64,000 nt of DNA from Brevibacterium casei CIP 102111 (GCF_900169275.1 NZ_FXZC01000001.1:248001-312000); one strand, 5' to 3'; shown: positions 15,925 to 25,179, numbered from the stretch's first letter. A program made the numbers and translations. Notes: a model not told the origin generated them from the letters alone.

Positions 15925-16162
15925 CATGCATTTCAGCGGAAACTTTATTCCTGATATCCGGAGTGTTGTGTTTGACAGGCTATCTCACCAGGGACGATGC
16001 AAGTCGGTGTGTTATTTGATCGTTACATTCACAGCGTCGGTCGAGGTTTCCTGACACCTATTCCGCGCATTTCCCCGCATTCACTGACTTGTGAGTTCGG
16101 TTATCGCGGACGTTGTGCGGAATGTTCAGCGGGCGAGCTCGTCGACCCTCTATGGTGGAGGC

Positions 16163-16987
16163 GTGAAGCCGCTGCCGTTCCTCTCCGCCGCCTCCTCCGG
16201 GCGCTTGCCGACCCCGGCACAGCGCGATCCGGGACGACCGGCGATCATCGTTCCCGTCCAGCAGACTGATCCCAGTTCCCTGTCCGCCGCCTGTGCCGAC
16301 ATCGCCGCGAGCGGCATCGTCGACGTCATCGAATGGCGCATCGATCCGCTCGTCGTCGCGCTCGGGCAGGCCGCGGAGGCGACGGATGCGGGTCCTGCCC
16401 GGGTCGATGCGGATGCCGTCGCCGAGGCGGTCCGCGCCCTCGCCCCGCACGTGACCTCGGCGGGGCCGCCCGTGCTCGTCACCCTGCGCTCCGGTTTCGA
16501 GGGAGGGGAGGCCGACATCAGCGAAGCGGACTACGCCGAGGTGGTGCGCCGCCTCGGCGCTCTCGGGACGGCGGCGGTCGACGTCGAGATCGCCCGGTCG
16601 GGTGCGCCGGACCTCATCGACGCCGTCCATGCGCAGGGGGCCGCGGTCGTCGCCTCGCAGCACAACTTCACCGCCACGGACAGCGTCCCCGAGATGCGGA
16701 CGACACTGGCGGCGATGCGCGAGGCCGGTGCCGACGTCGCGAAGATCGCGATGATGCCGCAGTCTCCGGCCGATGTCGCCGACCTCCTGCGGGCCACGGC
16801 CGAATCCGAGGCCCGGCTCGACTGCCCCGTCATCGGAATCTCCATGGGACGGCTGGGCCGGACCAGCCGCATCCTCGGAGGGGACTTCGGCAGCTGCGCG
16901 ACCTTCGCCCAGATGGGGCAGGCCTCGGCACCCGGGCAGATCGATGCGGCGGAACTCGCAGCGATGCTCGACGCTCTCTGCGCCTGA
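16163..16987 (+). CDS. aroD: Type I 3-dehydroquinate dehydratase
   Basis: 274 residues from GTG 16163; an upstream in-frame GTG at 16091 would add 24 non-conserved residues. All type I active-site elements are present: EWRID, LVTLRSGFEGG, the general-base His in ASQHNF, the Schiff-base Lys in KIAMMP, the ISMGRLGRTSRI loop and the terminal APGQ. It dehydrates 3-dehydroquinate in the shikimate or quinate pathway. Many actinobacteria use the type II enzyme for aromatic amino-acid synthesis, so this may be a catabolic or second copy. No other aro gene is adjacent. The 370 bases before it hold only the divergent betaine promoter and leader. Confidence 0.92.
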   Translation: MKPLPFLSAASSGRLPTPAQRDPGRPAIIVPVQQTDPSSLSAACADIAASGIVDVIEWRIDPLVVALGQAAEATDAGPARVDADAVAEAVRALAPHVTSAGPPVLVTLRSGFEGGEADISEADYAEVVRRLGALGTAAVDVEIARSGAPDLIDAVHAQGAAVVASQHNFTATDSVPEMRTTLAAMREAGADVAKIAMMPQSPADVADLLRATAESEARLDCPVIGISMGRLGRTSRILGGDFGSCATFAQMGQASAPGQIDAAELAAMLDALCA

Positions 16988-17045
16988 AACCTCGTCAGAG
17001 CGGAGCAGGTCCGGTCGACATGCCTGCCGGCGATCGGGACGCCGA

Positions 17046-17097
17046 TGCGAACGGCCCCGGATGCCGACTCACTGGTCGGCATCCGGGGCCGTTCGCA
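17046..17097. terminator. Bidirectional hairpin between aroD and the DUF4235 gene
   Basis: A perfect 22-bp inverted repeat (17046-17067 and 17076-17097) with an 8-base loop, between convergent genes. The arm begins TGCGAACGGCCCCGG. Confidence 0.85.
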
Positions 17098-17116
17098 CAT
17101 CCGGTGTCGGTGAGGG

Positions 17117-17416
17117 TCAGTCGACGCCCTCGGCGATCTGCTTGCGGAACTTCTTCGGCAGCGCCTCGTCGCCGAAGTTGTTGCGCACGGTGTTCGCCGC
17201 CAGGCGCTGGACGATGAGCTGGGCGACGGCCACGCCGACACCGGAGACGACCGTCCAGGCGAGAGCCTCGGACATCGTGATCTCCTCATCGACCGGATTC
17301 GACGGTGCGGGGCGGTGCGTCGACTTCTCCCAGGCGAACGTGAGCACCTTGCGGGCTGCGAATGCCGCCGCGATGGGGGCTCCGACGCCGATGATCTGCC
17401 AAGCGAGCTTTCCCAT
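17117..17416 (-). CDS. DUF4235 small membrane protein
   Basis: 99 residues from ATG 17416, with AAAGGAC about 10 bases upstream; the longer frame to 17488 lacks a start signal. Two hydrophobic segments (about 4-20 and 50-70) flank a polar loop, and the C-terminal region (ANTVRNNFGDEALPKKF) is basic. DUF4235 proteins are short actinobacterial membrane proteins without a known role. Confidence 0.8.
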   Translation of the reverse strand: MGKLAWQIIGVGAPIAAAFAARKVLTFAWEKSTHRPAPSNPVDEEITMSEALAWTVVSGVGVAVAQLIVQRLAANTVRNNFGDEALPKKFRKQIAEGVD

Positions 17417-17583
17417 GCCCGTGTCCTTTCGTCCGAAGTTCGGGGGTCGAGAGACCCCGCGCGGTGGCGAGGGATCCTCGGTGACCACACTATCGCAGGC
17501 GGGTCGATTTCATACTTTCGTGGGATGTGCCGGGCGTGCTCGCCCCCGTAGCGTGGAGGCACGGCAGTCGAGAGGTGGACACA

Positions 17584-17826
17584 GTGCTGAGCAGACGGAA
17601 GAACGTCGTCGTCACGAGCCTCTTCGTGCTCGGCGGGGCCGGATTCGTCCTCGGTCTCGTCCCCGACCTCGCTCCCGCCTTCTGGGTGCTCTGGCTCACC
17701 GGCTGCGGTGCCTCGATCCTCGGGCTCATCCTCGCCGCCACGGTCCCACGCGTCGACGACGATCGTGAGCGTCCGCCCGGGACCCGCGGGTCGGTCCAGT
17801 CCGGGGGTCTCACCCGGCGGCGATGA
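17584..17826 (+). CDS. Small two-TM membrane protein of unknown function
   Basis: 80 residues from GTG 17584, with GAGAGG ten bases upstream; an earlier in-frame start at 17527 lacks a site. A basic N-terminus (LSRRKN) is followed by two hydrophobic helices (about 9-27 and 32-52) and a charged, Arg-rich tail. Its last 17 bases overlap the convergent PabC-like gene. The DUF2530/DUF2516 style of short actinobacterial membrane protein is the closest description I can offer. Confidence 0.6.
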   Translation: MLSRRKNVVVTSLFVLGGAGFVLGLVPDLAPAFWVLWLTGCGASILGLILAATVPRVDDDRERPPGTRGSVQSGGLTRRR

Positions 17827-18685
17827 TCCTCTGGAACTCCCTGGTCAGAGCCTCGTCCCGGTTGAGCTCCCTGCCGTCGAGCTCACGCAGCGTCACCGCC
17901 GTGCGGACCGAGGACACGAGCCACGCGCCGTCGGCGGCGTGGACGTCGTCGAGGCTGAGATCGGCGAAGTCCGCCCGCAGCTCGAGCCGGCCGGCATGGT
18001 CGAAGAGCAGACGCTGCGTCGTGCCGGCGAGCAGACCGGCGGTCGGGTCCGGGGTGAGGAGGTGGTCGCCTCGGCGGATGACGATGTTCGACGTCGGTCC
18101 CTCGAGGACGATGCCGTCGTGGGAGACGAAGACGACCTCGTCGACGCCCTGGGCCCGCGCATAGCGCAGCGCCGCCTGGTTGACGGCGTAGGACAGGGTC
18201 TTCGCGCCGAGGAGCAGCCACGGGGAGGTCCGCCCGAGATAGGCGGGGAAGCCTCGGTCGATGCTCACTGCGCGCACGCCCTCGGCGCGGGCGGTGACGA
18301 TGCTGTCCTCGATGGGCAGGGAGAACGCCCAGCCGCGCGGGGCGTCGGTGCCCCGTGAGAGGGAGTAGCGCACGGCGAACTCGGTGACCCCGGGGTTCGC
18401 CTTGATCGTCTCGGCGACGACGGTGTCGACGGCCTGGCGCCACAGCCGGCGATCGGGTTCGGGAAGTTCGAGCGCCGAGGCGGAGGAGTGGAAGCGGGCG
18501 AAGTGCCGTTCGCGGGAGACGACGGTGGGCTCGCGCGTGGCCGGGTCGACGCGGACGAGGACGGTCTCGAAGATCCCATCCCCTCGGTGGGCCGCGAGAT
18601 CCGTCACCGGCAGCTGGGGCGAGTTCAGCGGAGCCGACCTGATCGTCGACGCGCCGGGATCGATGAGGACGAGGACTTCGGTCAT
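17810..18685 (-). CDS. pabC: Class IV PLP enzyme, probable aminodeoxychorismate lyase
   Basis: 291 residues from ATG 18685 (a second in-frame ATG is two codons upstream). It belongs to fold-type IV aminotransferases: HRGDGIFETV near the N-terminus, the Schiff-base Lys in LLGAKTLSYAVN near 163 and the cofactor-phosphate motif LEGPTSNIVI near 195. A length under 300 residues and the LLGAKTLSY signature point to 4-amino-4-deoxychorismate lyase (p-aminobenzoate for folate) rather than branched-chain aminotransferase. No pabA/B gene is adjacent. Confidence 0.82.
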   Translation of the reverse strand: MTEVLVLIDPGASTIRSAPLNSPQLPVTDLAAHRGDGIFETVLVRVDPATREPTVVSRERHFARFHSSASALELPEPDRRLWRQAVDTVVAETIKANPGVTEFAVRYSLSRGTDAPRGWAFSLPIEDSIVTARAEGVRAVSIDRGFPAYLGRTSPWLLLGAKTLSYAVNQAALRYARAQGVDEVVFVSHDGIVLEGPTSNIVIRRGDHLLTPDPTAGLLAGTTQRLLFDHAGRLELRADFADLSLDDVHAADGAWLVSSVRTAVTLRELDGRELNRDEALTREFQRIIAAG

Positions 18686-18746
18686 GCCCACAGTCTACGG
18701 TCGCCGCCCCGCCTGCGGGAGACCTTCCCGGCAGGTGAGGATGTTC

Positions 18747-19853
18747 TCAGGCAGTGCTGATGCCGAAGAGGAGACCGAGACCGTACGTGACGGCGGCCGC
18801 ACCGAAGCCGATCGCCATCTGCCGCAGCGCGCGCGGACCGGGCGCCTTGCCGGAGAGCAGGCCGACTGTGCCGCCGGTGAAGAGGAGGGCGATGCCGACG
18901 AGGCCGGCGGAGAGGAACACGGCAGGCAGTCCGGACATGCCGAAGATGTAGGGAAGGATGGGGATGAGCGCGCCGGAGGAGAAGAAGCAGAAGCTCGAGA
19001 TCGCCGCGCCGATGCCCGTGCCGAGCTCGTCGCGGTCGACTCCCGCGTCGAGGCTCGGCAGCTGCGGAGCCTGCGTCGACTTCGCCTCGGCGATCGTTCG
19101 GTGCGCCTGGGCCTCGGCCTCGGCCGGATCCATCCCGCGGGCACGGAAGACGAGAGCGAGCTCGTTCGCGTCGATGTTGAGGTCGGCCAGCGCATGCCGC
19201 GACTCGGGGTCCGGGGTCGAGGCGTCGAGGAGCTCGCGCTGGGAGCGGACGGAGATGTACTCGCCGGCCCCCATCGACAGGGCGCCGGCGAGGAGCCCGG
19301 AGATGCCGGTGAGGAGGATGACGGTGTTCGACACCCCTGCTGCCCCGACGCCGAGGACGAGGGCGAGGTTGGAGACGAGTCCGTCGTTGGCGCCGAACAC
19401 GGCGGCGCGGAAGTTGCCGGACAGTCGGGCGCGGGATCGGGCGGCCAGGGCTCGGACCACCTCGGCGTGGATCCGCTCGTCGGCGGCCATCTCCGGGGAG
19501 GCGGCGACCTCGTTCTGATACGGCGAGCTCGTCTCCGACTGCTGGGCGAGGGCGAGGATGAAGACGGATCCGAAGAGGCGGCCGAAGAACGCGAGGCTGA
19601 GCGTGACGAGGTCGGGGGTGCGCTTCTTCTCGGCGTGCTCGCCGAGGAGGCTGATCCAATGCTGCTGATGCCGGGACTCGGCGGTGGCGAGGGCGAGGAG
19701 GATCTCGCGGTCCTCACCGGTGCGTCGGGCAGCGAGGTCACGGTAGACGCGCTCTTCGAGGCGCTCGTTCGCGAGGTAGCGCTGCCACCGGCGGATGGTT
19801 CGGCGATCGGGTGACTCCGAGGGCGCTGGGGCCGAGGACTGCTGGTTACTCAC
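18747..19853 (-). CDS. Ferritin-like/VIT1-CCC1 fusion, probable iron or manganese exporter
   Basis: 368 residues. The N-terminal 140 residues are a rubrerythrin-like helical bundle with spaced carboxylates (RWQRYLANERLEERVY, TAESRHQQHW, ERIHAEVVRAL). The rest is a VIT1/CCC1 transporter domain with AAVFGANDGLVSNLALVLGV, the SMGAGEYISVRSQREL motif and five hydrophobic helices. In MbfA-type proteins the ferritin-like domain senses or oxidises iron and the VIT domain expels Fe2+ or Mn2+ from the cytoplasm. It is transcribed alone, divergent from the aminopeptidase gene. Confidence 0.88.
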   Translation of the reverse strand: MSNQQSSAPAPSESPDRRTIRRWQRYLANERLEERVYRDLAARRTGEDREILLALATAESRHQQHWISLLGEHAEKKRTPDLVTLSLAFFGRLFGSVFILALAQQSETSSPYQNEVAASPEMAADERIHAEVVRALAARSRARLSGNFRAAVFGANDGLVSNLALVLGVGAAGVSNTVILLTGISGLLAGALSMGAGEYISVRSQRELLDASTPDPESRHALADLNIDANELALVFRARGMDPAEAEAQAHRTIAEAKSTQAPQLPSLDAGVDRDELGTGIGAAISSFCFFSSGALIPILPYIFGMSGLPAVFLSAGLVGIALLFTGGTVGLLSGKAPGPRALRQMAIGFGAAAVTYGLGLLFGISTA

Positions 19854-19970
19854 TGGTCGGATTCTACGGGGGATGCGGTCATGATTTCAATACTTGCGCA
19901 ATTGCTTAACTATTGTTTGTTACCTATTCGTGACCTCAGCGCGTCCCTGATCGGCTAAGTTGATGAACTA

Positions 19971-19986
19971 TGTGAATTGTGTCACC
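19971..19986. promoter_or_regulatory. CRP/GlxR-like box upstream of the M28 aminopeptidase
   Basis: TGTGA-ATTGTG-TCACC matches the actinobacterial CRP/GlxR consensus TGTGA-N6-TCACA at nine of the ten specified positions. It lies 215 bases before the aminopeptidase start, in the 347-base AT-rich gap shared with the VIT gene. Several GTTACC/CGTTA motifs surround it (19919-20017). A cAMP-dependent carbon or nutrient link for the secreted peptidase is inferred. Confidence 0.6.
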
Positions 19987-20200
19987 GTTTCGTTATAGAA
20001 GTTTGTGATTCGTTACCAAGCGGCGGATCGCTCGGCGGAACGCAAGAGTCAGATCCTCCCAGCACCAAGCGCGCCGCGCCGCTGCGGACTCCGCAGTCGG
20101 GCGCAGGCCTGCGCACGGACCGGAGTGCAGGGTCGTGCACGATCGACGGCCCATTCGAGGGGACGGATTCGCGTGGCACCTGAGGAGCGAAAGGAACTCC

Positions 20201-22222
20201 ATGAAGTTACGCATCAGAGCCTCTCTGGCCGTCACCGCAGCAGCGGGACTGGTCCTGGGAGGCATGGCGCCGGCGACGGCCGCCGGCACCGCGGGACCGA
20301 CAGAGCACACCGACATGGGCGTCACCGGCGACGCCGTGATGGATCACCTCCAGAACATCTCCGACATCTCCGTGGCGAACAAGGACTCGGGCTTCCGCGC
20401 CCTGGGCACGCCCGGCTACGAGGAGGCGGTGGAGTACGTCGAGCAGACGCTCGAGGCCACCGGCGCCTACGACGTCACGCGCCAGGCCTTCGACATCGAG
20501 GATCAGACCTACGGTGAGGTCGCGGTCAGCGTCGACGGTGAGGACATCGCCGTCAACCCTGCCAGCTACACCGAGGGCACCGAGGCACCGCTGACCGACG
20601 TGCCGCTCGTGCTGCCCACCGACGACGACTACTCCGACCTGGCCGGGGGCCAGCTCGGCTGCGCGGCCACCGACTACGACGACACCGCCGAGGGTGCCGT
20701 CGTCCTCGTCGCCCGCGGTTCCTGCACCTTCGGGGAAAAGGCGCAGGCCGCGACCGACGCGGGGGCAGCCGCCGTCATCATCTACAACAACACCAAGGAC
20801 GCACCCGACGAGGAGCTCAACGCCACCCTCGGCGCGCGCATCGAGAACGGTGCACCGACCGTGGGCACGACCTACAACCTCGGCAACGGACTGCTCGAGG
20901 CGATCCAGGCCGCCGGTGACGGCGAGGCCCCGTCGACGGACTTCACGCTCGAGACCGAGTACAAGACGGTGACGACGTGGAACGTCATCGCCGAGACGAA
21001 GGCGGGCGACAAGGACAACGTCCAGATGTTCGGCGCCCACCTCGACGGTGTGCCGGAGGGCCCAGCCGCGAACGACAACGGCTCGGGTTCCGCGGCCCTG
21101 CTCGCCAGCGCCGAAGCGCTCGCGAAGCAGCCGACCGAGGTCGACAACGCGGTGCGCTTCGCATGGTGGGGCGCTGAGGAGGTCGGTCTCGTCGGATCCG
21201 AGAGGTACGTCGAGAGCCTGAGCGCGAGCGAACTCGCCAAGGTCAAGGCGTACATGAACTTCGACATGATCGGCTCGGACAACTACATCGTCGGCACCCT
21301 CGACTCCGACGGGTCGGATGTTCCGATCCCCGACGACATCAACGTGCCCGCAGGGTCCGCTGAGCTCGAGAAGGTCTTCACCGACTACTTCGAGACCGTC
21401 GACCAGCCCAACGTCGGCACGGACTTCTCCGGTCGCTCGGACTACCAGGCGTTCATCGACGCGGGGATTCCCGCCTCGGGTCTGTTCTCCGGAGCGGACG
21501 GAACGAAGACGGCCGAAGAGGCTGAGATGTTCGGCGGCACCGTCGGTGCCAAGCACGACACGAACTACCACCAGCCCAGTGACACGATCGAGAACATGAG
21601 CAAGGAGTCCATCGACATCTTCGCTCCTGCGATCGCGTACTCGGTGCACGCGCTCGCCTACGATCTCACCGATGCGCCGTCGCCGACGCCGACGGAGACC
21701 CCGACCGAGACGCCCACCGAGACCCCGACGCAGACGCCGACCGAGTCGCCCACGGACGATCCGGTCGAGCGGAAGCTGACGATCGACCCGACGACGATCG
21801 ACGAGAACGACTTCGTCTCCGACAGGGGAGTCGCCGTCACCGCGGCCGGGTGCACGCCCGAGACCACGGCGACCATGACCGTGACCCCGAAGAACGGGAA
21901 GATCGAGAAGTTCGAGCAGACGGCGACCGTCAGTGCCGAGAGCATCGCGAACTTCGGCGTCCGCGGTCTCGACGCGTCGCAGTCGGCCCAGTACGTCGGC
22001 AGCTACGATGTCTCGGTCGAGTGTGAGGGCGGAGACGCGCTCACCGGCTCGTTCGAGGTCGTCGCCGCCGGAGCGGACGATCCGGGTGCCGGAGGCGGGG
22101 GAGACCTGCCGCGGACCGGTTCCGAAGCCCTCCCGCTCGTCGCCTCTGCCGCAGCGCTCATCGTGCTCGGTGTGGTCATGACCATGGGAGCCCGCCGCCG
22201 CAGGGCCGGCAGCCTGCAGTAA
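20201..22222 (+). CDS. Cell-wall-anchored M28 aminopeptidase with PA domain and LPxTG signal
   Basis: 673 residues from ATG 20201 with AAAGGA upstream. A Sec signal peptide ends near ATAAG (about residue 30). A PA domain (about 130-250, with RGSCTFGEKAQAA) interrupts the peptidase. M28 zinc ligands are visible in order: GAHLDG, NDNGSGSA, WGAEEVGLVGS, NFDMIGSDN and the final His in YHQPSD. A Pro/Thr repeat linker (TPTETPTE repeated) leads to a C-terminal all-beta domain, then LPRTG, a hydrophobic helix and an Arg-rich tail, the classic sortase signal. It should release amino acids from peptides at the cell surface. Confidence 0.93.
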   Translation: MKLRIRASLAVTAAAGLVLGGMAPATAAGTAGPTEHTDMGVTGDAVMDHLQNISDISVANKDSGFRALGTPGYEEAVEYVEQTLEATGAYDVTRQAFDIEDQTYGEVAVSVDGEDIAVNPASYTEGTEAPLTDVPLVLPTDDDYSDLAGGQLGCAATDYDDTAEGAVVLVARGSCTFGEKAQAATDAGAAAVIIYNNTKDAPDEELNATLGARIENGAPTVGTTYNLGNGLLEAIQAAGDGEAPSTDFTLETEYKTVTTWNVIAETKAGDKDNVQMFGAHLDGVPEGPAANDNGSGSAALLASAEALAKQPTEVDNAVRFAWWGAEEVGLVGSERYVESLSASELAKVKAYMNFDMIGSDNYIVGTLDSDGSDVPIPDDINVPAGSAELEKVFTDYFETVDQPNVGTDFSGRSDYQAFIDAGIPASGLFSGADGTKTAEEAEMFGGTVGAKHDTNYHQPSDTIENMSKESIDIFAPAIAYSVHALAYDLTDAPSPTPTETPTETPTETPTQTPTESPTDDPVERKLTIDPTTIDENDFVSDRGVAVTAAGCTPETTATMTVTPKNGKIEKFEQTATVSAESIANFGVRGLDASQSAQYVGSYDVSVECEGGDALTGSFEVVAAGADDPGAGGGGDLPRTGSEALPLVASAAALIVLGVVMTMGARRRRAGSLQ

Positions 22223-22234
22223 CAACCCCGAAGC

Positions 22235-22274
22235 CACGCGGGCCGGTGACTGGACAAGTTCGCCGGCCCGCGTG
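22235..22274. terminator. Hairpin after the aminopeptidase gene
   Basis: Perfect 12-bp inverted repeat CACGCGGGCCGG (22235-22246) and CCGGCCCGCGTG (22263-22274), 12 bases after the stop codon, without a T tract. Confidence 0.8.
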
Positions 22275-22366
22275 TTCGTGTCTGCGGCGCTGACCGAGGT
22301 GTTCATGCCCACAGAATCGCCTCTCCTGCAGGACGCATTCAGCTTCGCCCGGCACAATGGGTTCCC

Positions 22367-22819
22367 GTGACTCCCAAGAAGCTCTTCAATTTCTTCGCCG
22401 TGGCCGAAGCCATCACGTGGGCGCTCCTCCTCTTCGGCATGTTCCTCAAATACGTCACGAAGACCACCGAGGTCGGCGTGCGCATCGGAGGCGGGATCCA
22501 CGGGTTCGTCTTCCTCTGCTTCGTCGTCGTCGTCATCCTCGTCGGCGTCTCGCAGAAGTGGGGCATCGGCCGTCTCCTCATGGGGCTCGTCTCGGCCGTC
22601 ATCCCGTTCGCGACGATCCCGTTCGAGATCGCCTCGAACCGGGCGGGCGCGCTCGACGGCGGGTGGGGTCTCGGACGTGAGGGGCGCGCACCCCGCGGAC
22701 CACTGGAGAAGCTGTGCGCGTGGGCGATCCGCTCCCCGGGGCTGGCAGCGGGCATCGGCCTCGTCGTCGTCATCGTCGTCTTCGCCGGTCTCCTCGTCGT
22801 CGGACCTCCCGGGAAGTGA
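22367..22819 (+). CDS. DUF3817 integral membrane protein
   Basis: 150 residues from GTG 22367. It begins TPKKLFNFFAVAEAITWALLL, with further helices around 45-60, 70-85 and 125-145, and carries the HGFVFLCF and IPFATIPFE patterns of DUF3817 proteins. Such proteins are common actinobacterial membrane proteins without a proven function and often lie near flotillin or electron-transport genes. A basic loop (GREGRAPRGPLEK) lies before the last helix. Confidence 0.8.
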   Translation: MTPKKLFNFFAVAEAITWALLLFGMFLKYVTKTTEVGVRIGGGIHGFVFLCFVVVVILVGVSQKWGIGRLLMGLVSAVIPFATIPFEIASNRAGALDGGWGLGREGRAPRGPLEKLCAWAIRSPGLAAGIGLVVVIVVFAGLLVVGPPGK

Positions 22820-23005
22820 GCCGGACCGAGCCCCGCGCTCACTGAGCATCGCGGACACTGAGCCCCGCCTCGGCGAGGCTCTCACCTGGGATCATCGGAA
22901 GGATGACCCTGGGCAACACTGAGCCCCTCCGATAGGGTGGTGAGCATGGGGCGGCCGACCGGGCCGCCCTCATCGCATCCCTTACGAGGAACGGAAGGCC
23001 CGCTC

Positions 23006-24916
23006 ATGGACCTCATGCTCGGCGTCGTCGGCATCGGCGCCATCATCGTCATCGTGCTCATCGCACTCGTCGTCATCCTCCGGTCGTACAAGATCGCCTC
23101 CCCGTCCGAGGCGCTCATCATCACCGGTCGCAACGCCTCGGGAGCGTCGGGGTCGGGGCGGATCATCATCGGCGGGCGCGCTGTCGTCTATCCGATCGTG
23201 CAGAAGGCGTTCATCCTCTCCCTGTCCTCGCGGCAGATCTCCGTCGAGATCGACGGCATCTCGAAGAACGGCATCGCCCTCAAGCTGCGCGGTGTCGCTC
23301 AGGTCAAGGTCGGGGGCACCGACGATGACGTGCGCAAGGCCGCACAGCGCTTCCTCGACCAGCAGGATCAGATCGACCACTACTCGAAGGAGATCCTCTC
23401 GGGCACCCTGCGCGCGGTCGTCGGCACGCTCACCGTCGAGCAGATCATCCAGGACCGCGCCTCCTTCGCCGCTCAGGTGCAGGAGGAGTCCGCGCACTCG
23501 ATGAACAACCAGGGTCTCGTCATCGACACCTTCCAGATCTCCGCGGTCGAGGACGAGGGCAGCTACCTGCGCGACTGGGGTCGTCCGCAGGCCGCCGAGG
23601 TCGCGAAGAACGCCGCCATCGCCGAGGCGAACGCCTCCCGTGCCGCCGCCGTCGAGGAGGCGCAGCAGAACGAGGAGACGCAGAAGCAGCAGGCGCTGAC
23701 CGACCAGGCGATCGCCGAACAGCAGCAGCAGCTCGCTCTCCGCCGTGCCGCCCTGAAGGAGGAGGCCGATCAGCGGCAGGCGACGGCCGACAACGCCGGC
23801 CCCCTCGCGGCCGCGGCCGAGAAGCAGAAGCTGCTCGAACGCGACCGCGTCGTCGCGAAGGAAGCCGCGGAGCTGCGTGCCGAGCAGCTCGACGCCGAGG
23901 TCCGCAGGCCCGCCGACGCCGAACGCTACCGGCAGCAGGCCGCGGCCGACGCCCGGGCCTACGAGATCGAGGCCCAGGGCCGCGCCGAGGCGGCGGCCGA
24001 ACTCCACCGCCGGTCGAAGGAAGCGGAGGCGATCCGCCTCGAAGGCCAGGCCGAGGCCGATGCGATCAAGGCGCGCGGTGAGGCCGAGGCGCGGGCACTC
24101 GAAGCCCAGGCCGAGGCGTACAAGAAGTTCAACGACGCGGCCGTCCTCTCGAAGGTCCTCGAGGTGCTTCCCGACATCGCCGGCGAGCTCGTCGCTCCGT
24201 ACTCGAACATCAAGGACCTCTCGATCGTCTCGACCGACGGCGAGTCGAAGCTCGCGAACTCCGTGTCGAACAACCTCGCGCAGGTCCTCGAGGTCGTGCG
24301 CGGCACGACCGGCATCGACCTCACCGACCTCGTCGATCGGGCGCAGAACCCCGACGGGGGCGACGGGGATGACGGAGCCGGTTCGGGCCCGGGTGCGGGG
24401 TCCGACGGCGGGTCCGGTTCGGGGCCCGGCGGAGGATCCGGTTCGGATTCAGGGTCCGGCGGTCAGGTGATCGAGGGCCGGCTGGCTGACGACGATGGTG
24501 CAGCCGGCCCCCGCCGAGGTGGGGGTGCCGATCGCAGCGGTCGCCGCGGCAGTGCGCCCGGTGGCCGCCGTCCGCGCGGCGGCCGGCGCGACGGTGGTCA
24601 GCGCGACGGCGGTCAGTGGGCGGGCTTCGACCCGGCTGACTTCCTCGACGCGGACGGCGGAATCGACATCCAGCACATCGGCGACGAGGTCAAGCGTGCC
24701 ACCGGCATCGACGTCCAGGCCTACATCGACGAGGCGCTGCGCCGCCGCGACGGCGGAGGTGCCGGAGGAGCCGGAGCGTCGGGAGCCGGAGGCCCTGGCA
24801 CTGGCACGAGCGGCCCGGGTTCGACCGGCGGGGCCGGTGCTGGCGGCACCGACCGTTCCGAGTCCGGCCCCTCGGGGACGGACGATGACTCCGACGACGA
24901 GCCCGGCGGCGAGTAG
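23006..24916 (+). CDS. Flotillin-like SPFH protein with long disordered C-terminus
   Basis: 636 residues from ATG 23006 with GGAAGG upstream. One N-terminal helix (about 3-24) anchors it, followed by an SPFH/band-7 domain (about 30-180). A long Ala/Glu/Gln-rich coiled coil (about 195-380) includes EAEAIRLEGQAEADAIKARG, a flotillin hallmark. Ordinary flotillins end near residue 450-500; here about 190 further residues are Gly/Ser/Asp- then Arg/Gly-rich (RRGGGADRSGRRG, PRGGRRDGG), with two short ordered stretches that each contain a TGIDxxxxID-like motif. It probably organises membrane microdomains. Confidence 0.88.
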   Translation: MDLMLGVVGIGAIIVIVLIALVVILRSYKIASPSEALIITGRNASGASGSGRIIIGGRAVVYPIVQKAFILSLSSRQISVEIDGISKNGIALKLRGVAQVKVGGTDDDVRKAAQRFLDQQDQIDHYSKEILSGTLRAVVGTLTVEQIIQDRASFAAQVQEESAHSMNNQGLVIDTFQISAVEDEGSYLRDWGRPQAAEVAKNAAIAEANASRAAAVEEAQQNEETQKQQALTDQAIAEQQQQLALRRAALKEEADQRQATADNAGPLAAAAEKQKLLERDRVVAKEAAELRAEQLDAEVRRPADAERYRQQAAADARAYEIEAQGRAEAAAELHRRSKEAEAIRLEGQAEADAIKARGEAEARALEAQAEAYKKFNDAAVLSKVLEVLPDIAGELVAPYSNIKDLSIVSTDGESKLANSVSNNLAQVLEVVRGTTGIDLTDLVDRAQNPDGGDGDDGAGSGPGAGSDGGSGSGPGGGSGSDSGSGGQVIEGRLADDDGAAGPRRGGGADRSGRRGSAPGGRRPRGGRRDGGQRDGGQWAGFDPADFLDADGGIDIQHIGDEVKRATGIDVQAYIDEALRRRDGGGAGGAGASGAGGPGTGTSGPGSTGGAGAGGTDRSESGPSGTDDDSDDEPGGE

Positions 24917-24957
24917 CTGGCGGCCTGCCGCAGTCCGGCCGATTCGGCCCCAGCCAT

Positions 24958-25023
24958 GCGCCCCCGAGGAGCATCCGGTTCGACGATCACGCGATTATCG
25001 AACCGGATCCGCCTCGGGGGCGC
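24958..25023. terminator. Long hairpin after the flotillin gene
   Basis: Arms of 26 bases (24958-24983 and 24998-25023) pair with two mismatches around a 14-base loop. The arm begins GCGCCCCCGAGG and includes ATCCGGTTCGA. It lies 42 bases after the flotillin stop. Confidence 0.85.
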
Positions 25024-25140
25024 TCTGTGCTTCGGGCATGGCGTGGGGCAGGAGGCGAACTGGCCTCCCGGACGCGGTCGGGGCCGTGAGCCCAGGGTGA
25101 TGAGCGGCACACAGCGGACAGCGCTTCGCAATTTATAAAT

Positions 25141-25154
25141 ACATACGCATATGT
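25141..25154. promoter_or_regulatory. Dyad operator upstream of the CDF metal exporter
   Basis: ACATA-CGCA-TATGT is a perfect 5-4-5 inverted repeat in an AT-rich patch (25130-25160), 25 bases before the transporter start. ArsR/SmtB and related metal sensors use AT-rich dyads of this kind. The zinc-site ArsR protein encoded at 37313-37672 is a candidate regulator by type, not by proximity. Confidence 0.5.
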
Positions 25155-25179
25155 TAATGTGACTTCGAAAGGAGTCCTC

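Noticed and set aside
20207..22885. An 892-codon open frame on the minus strand opposite the aminopeptidase
   Set aside because: It is the antisense shadow of a GC-biased gene. It has Arg/Gly/Asp-rich composition, no domains, and the plus-strand frame has complete M28, PA and LPxTG features.
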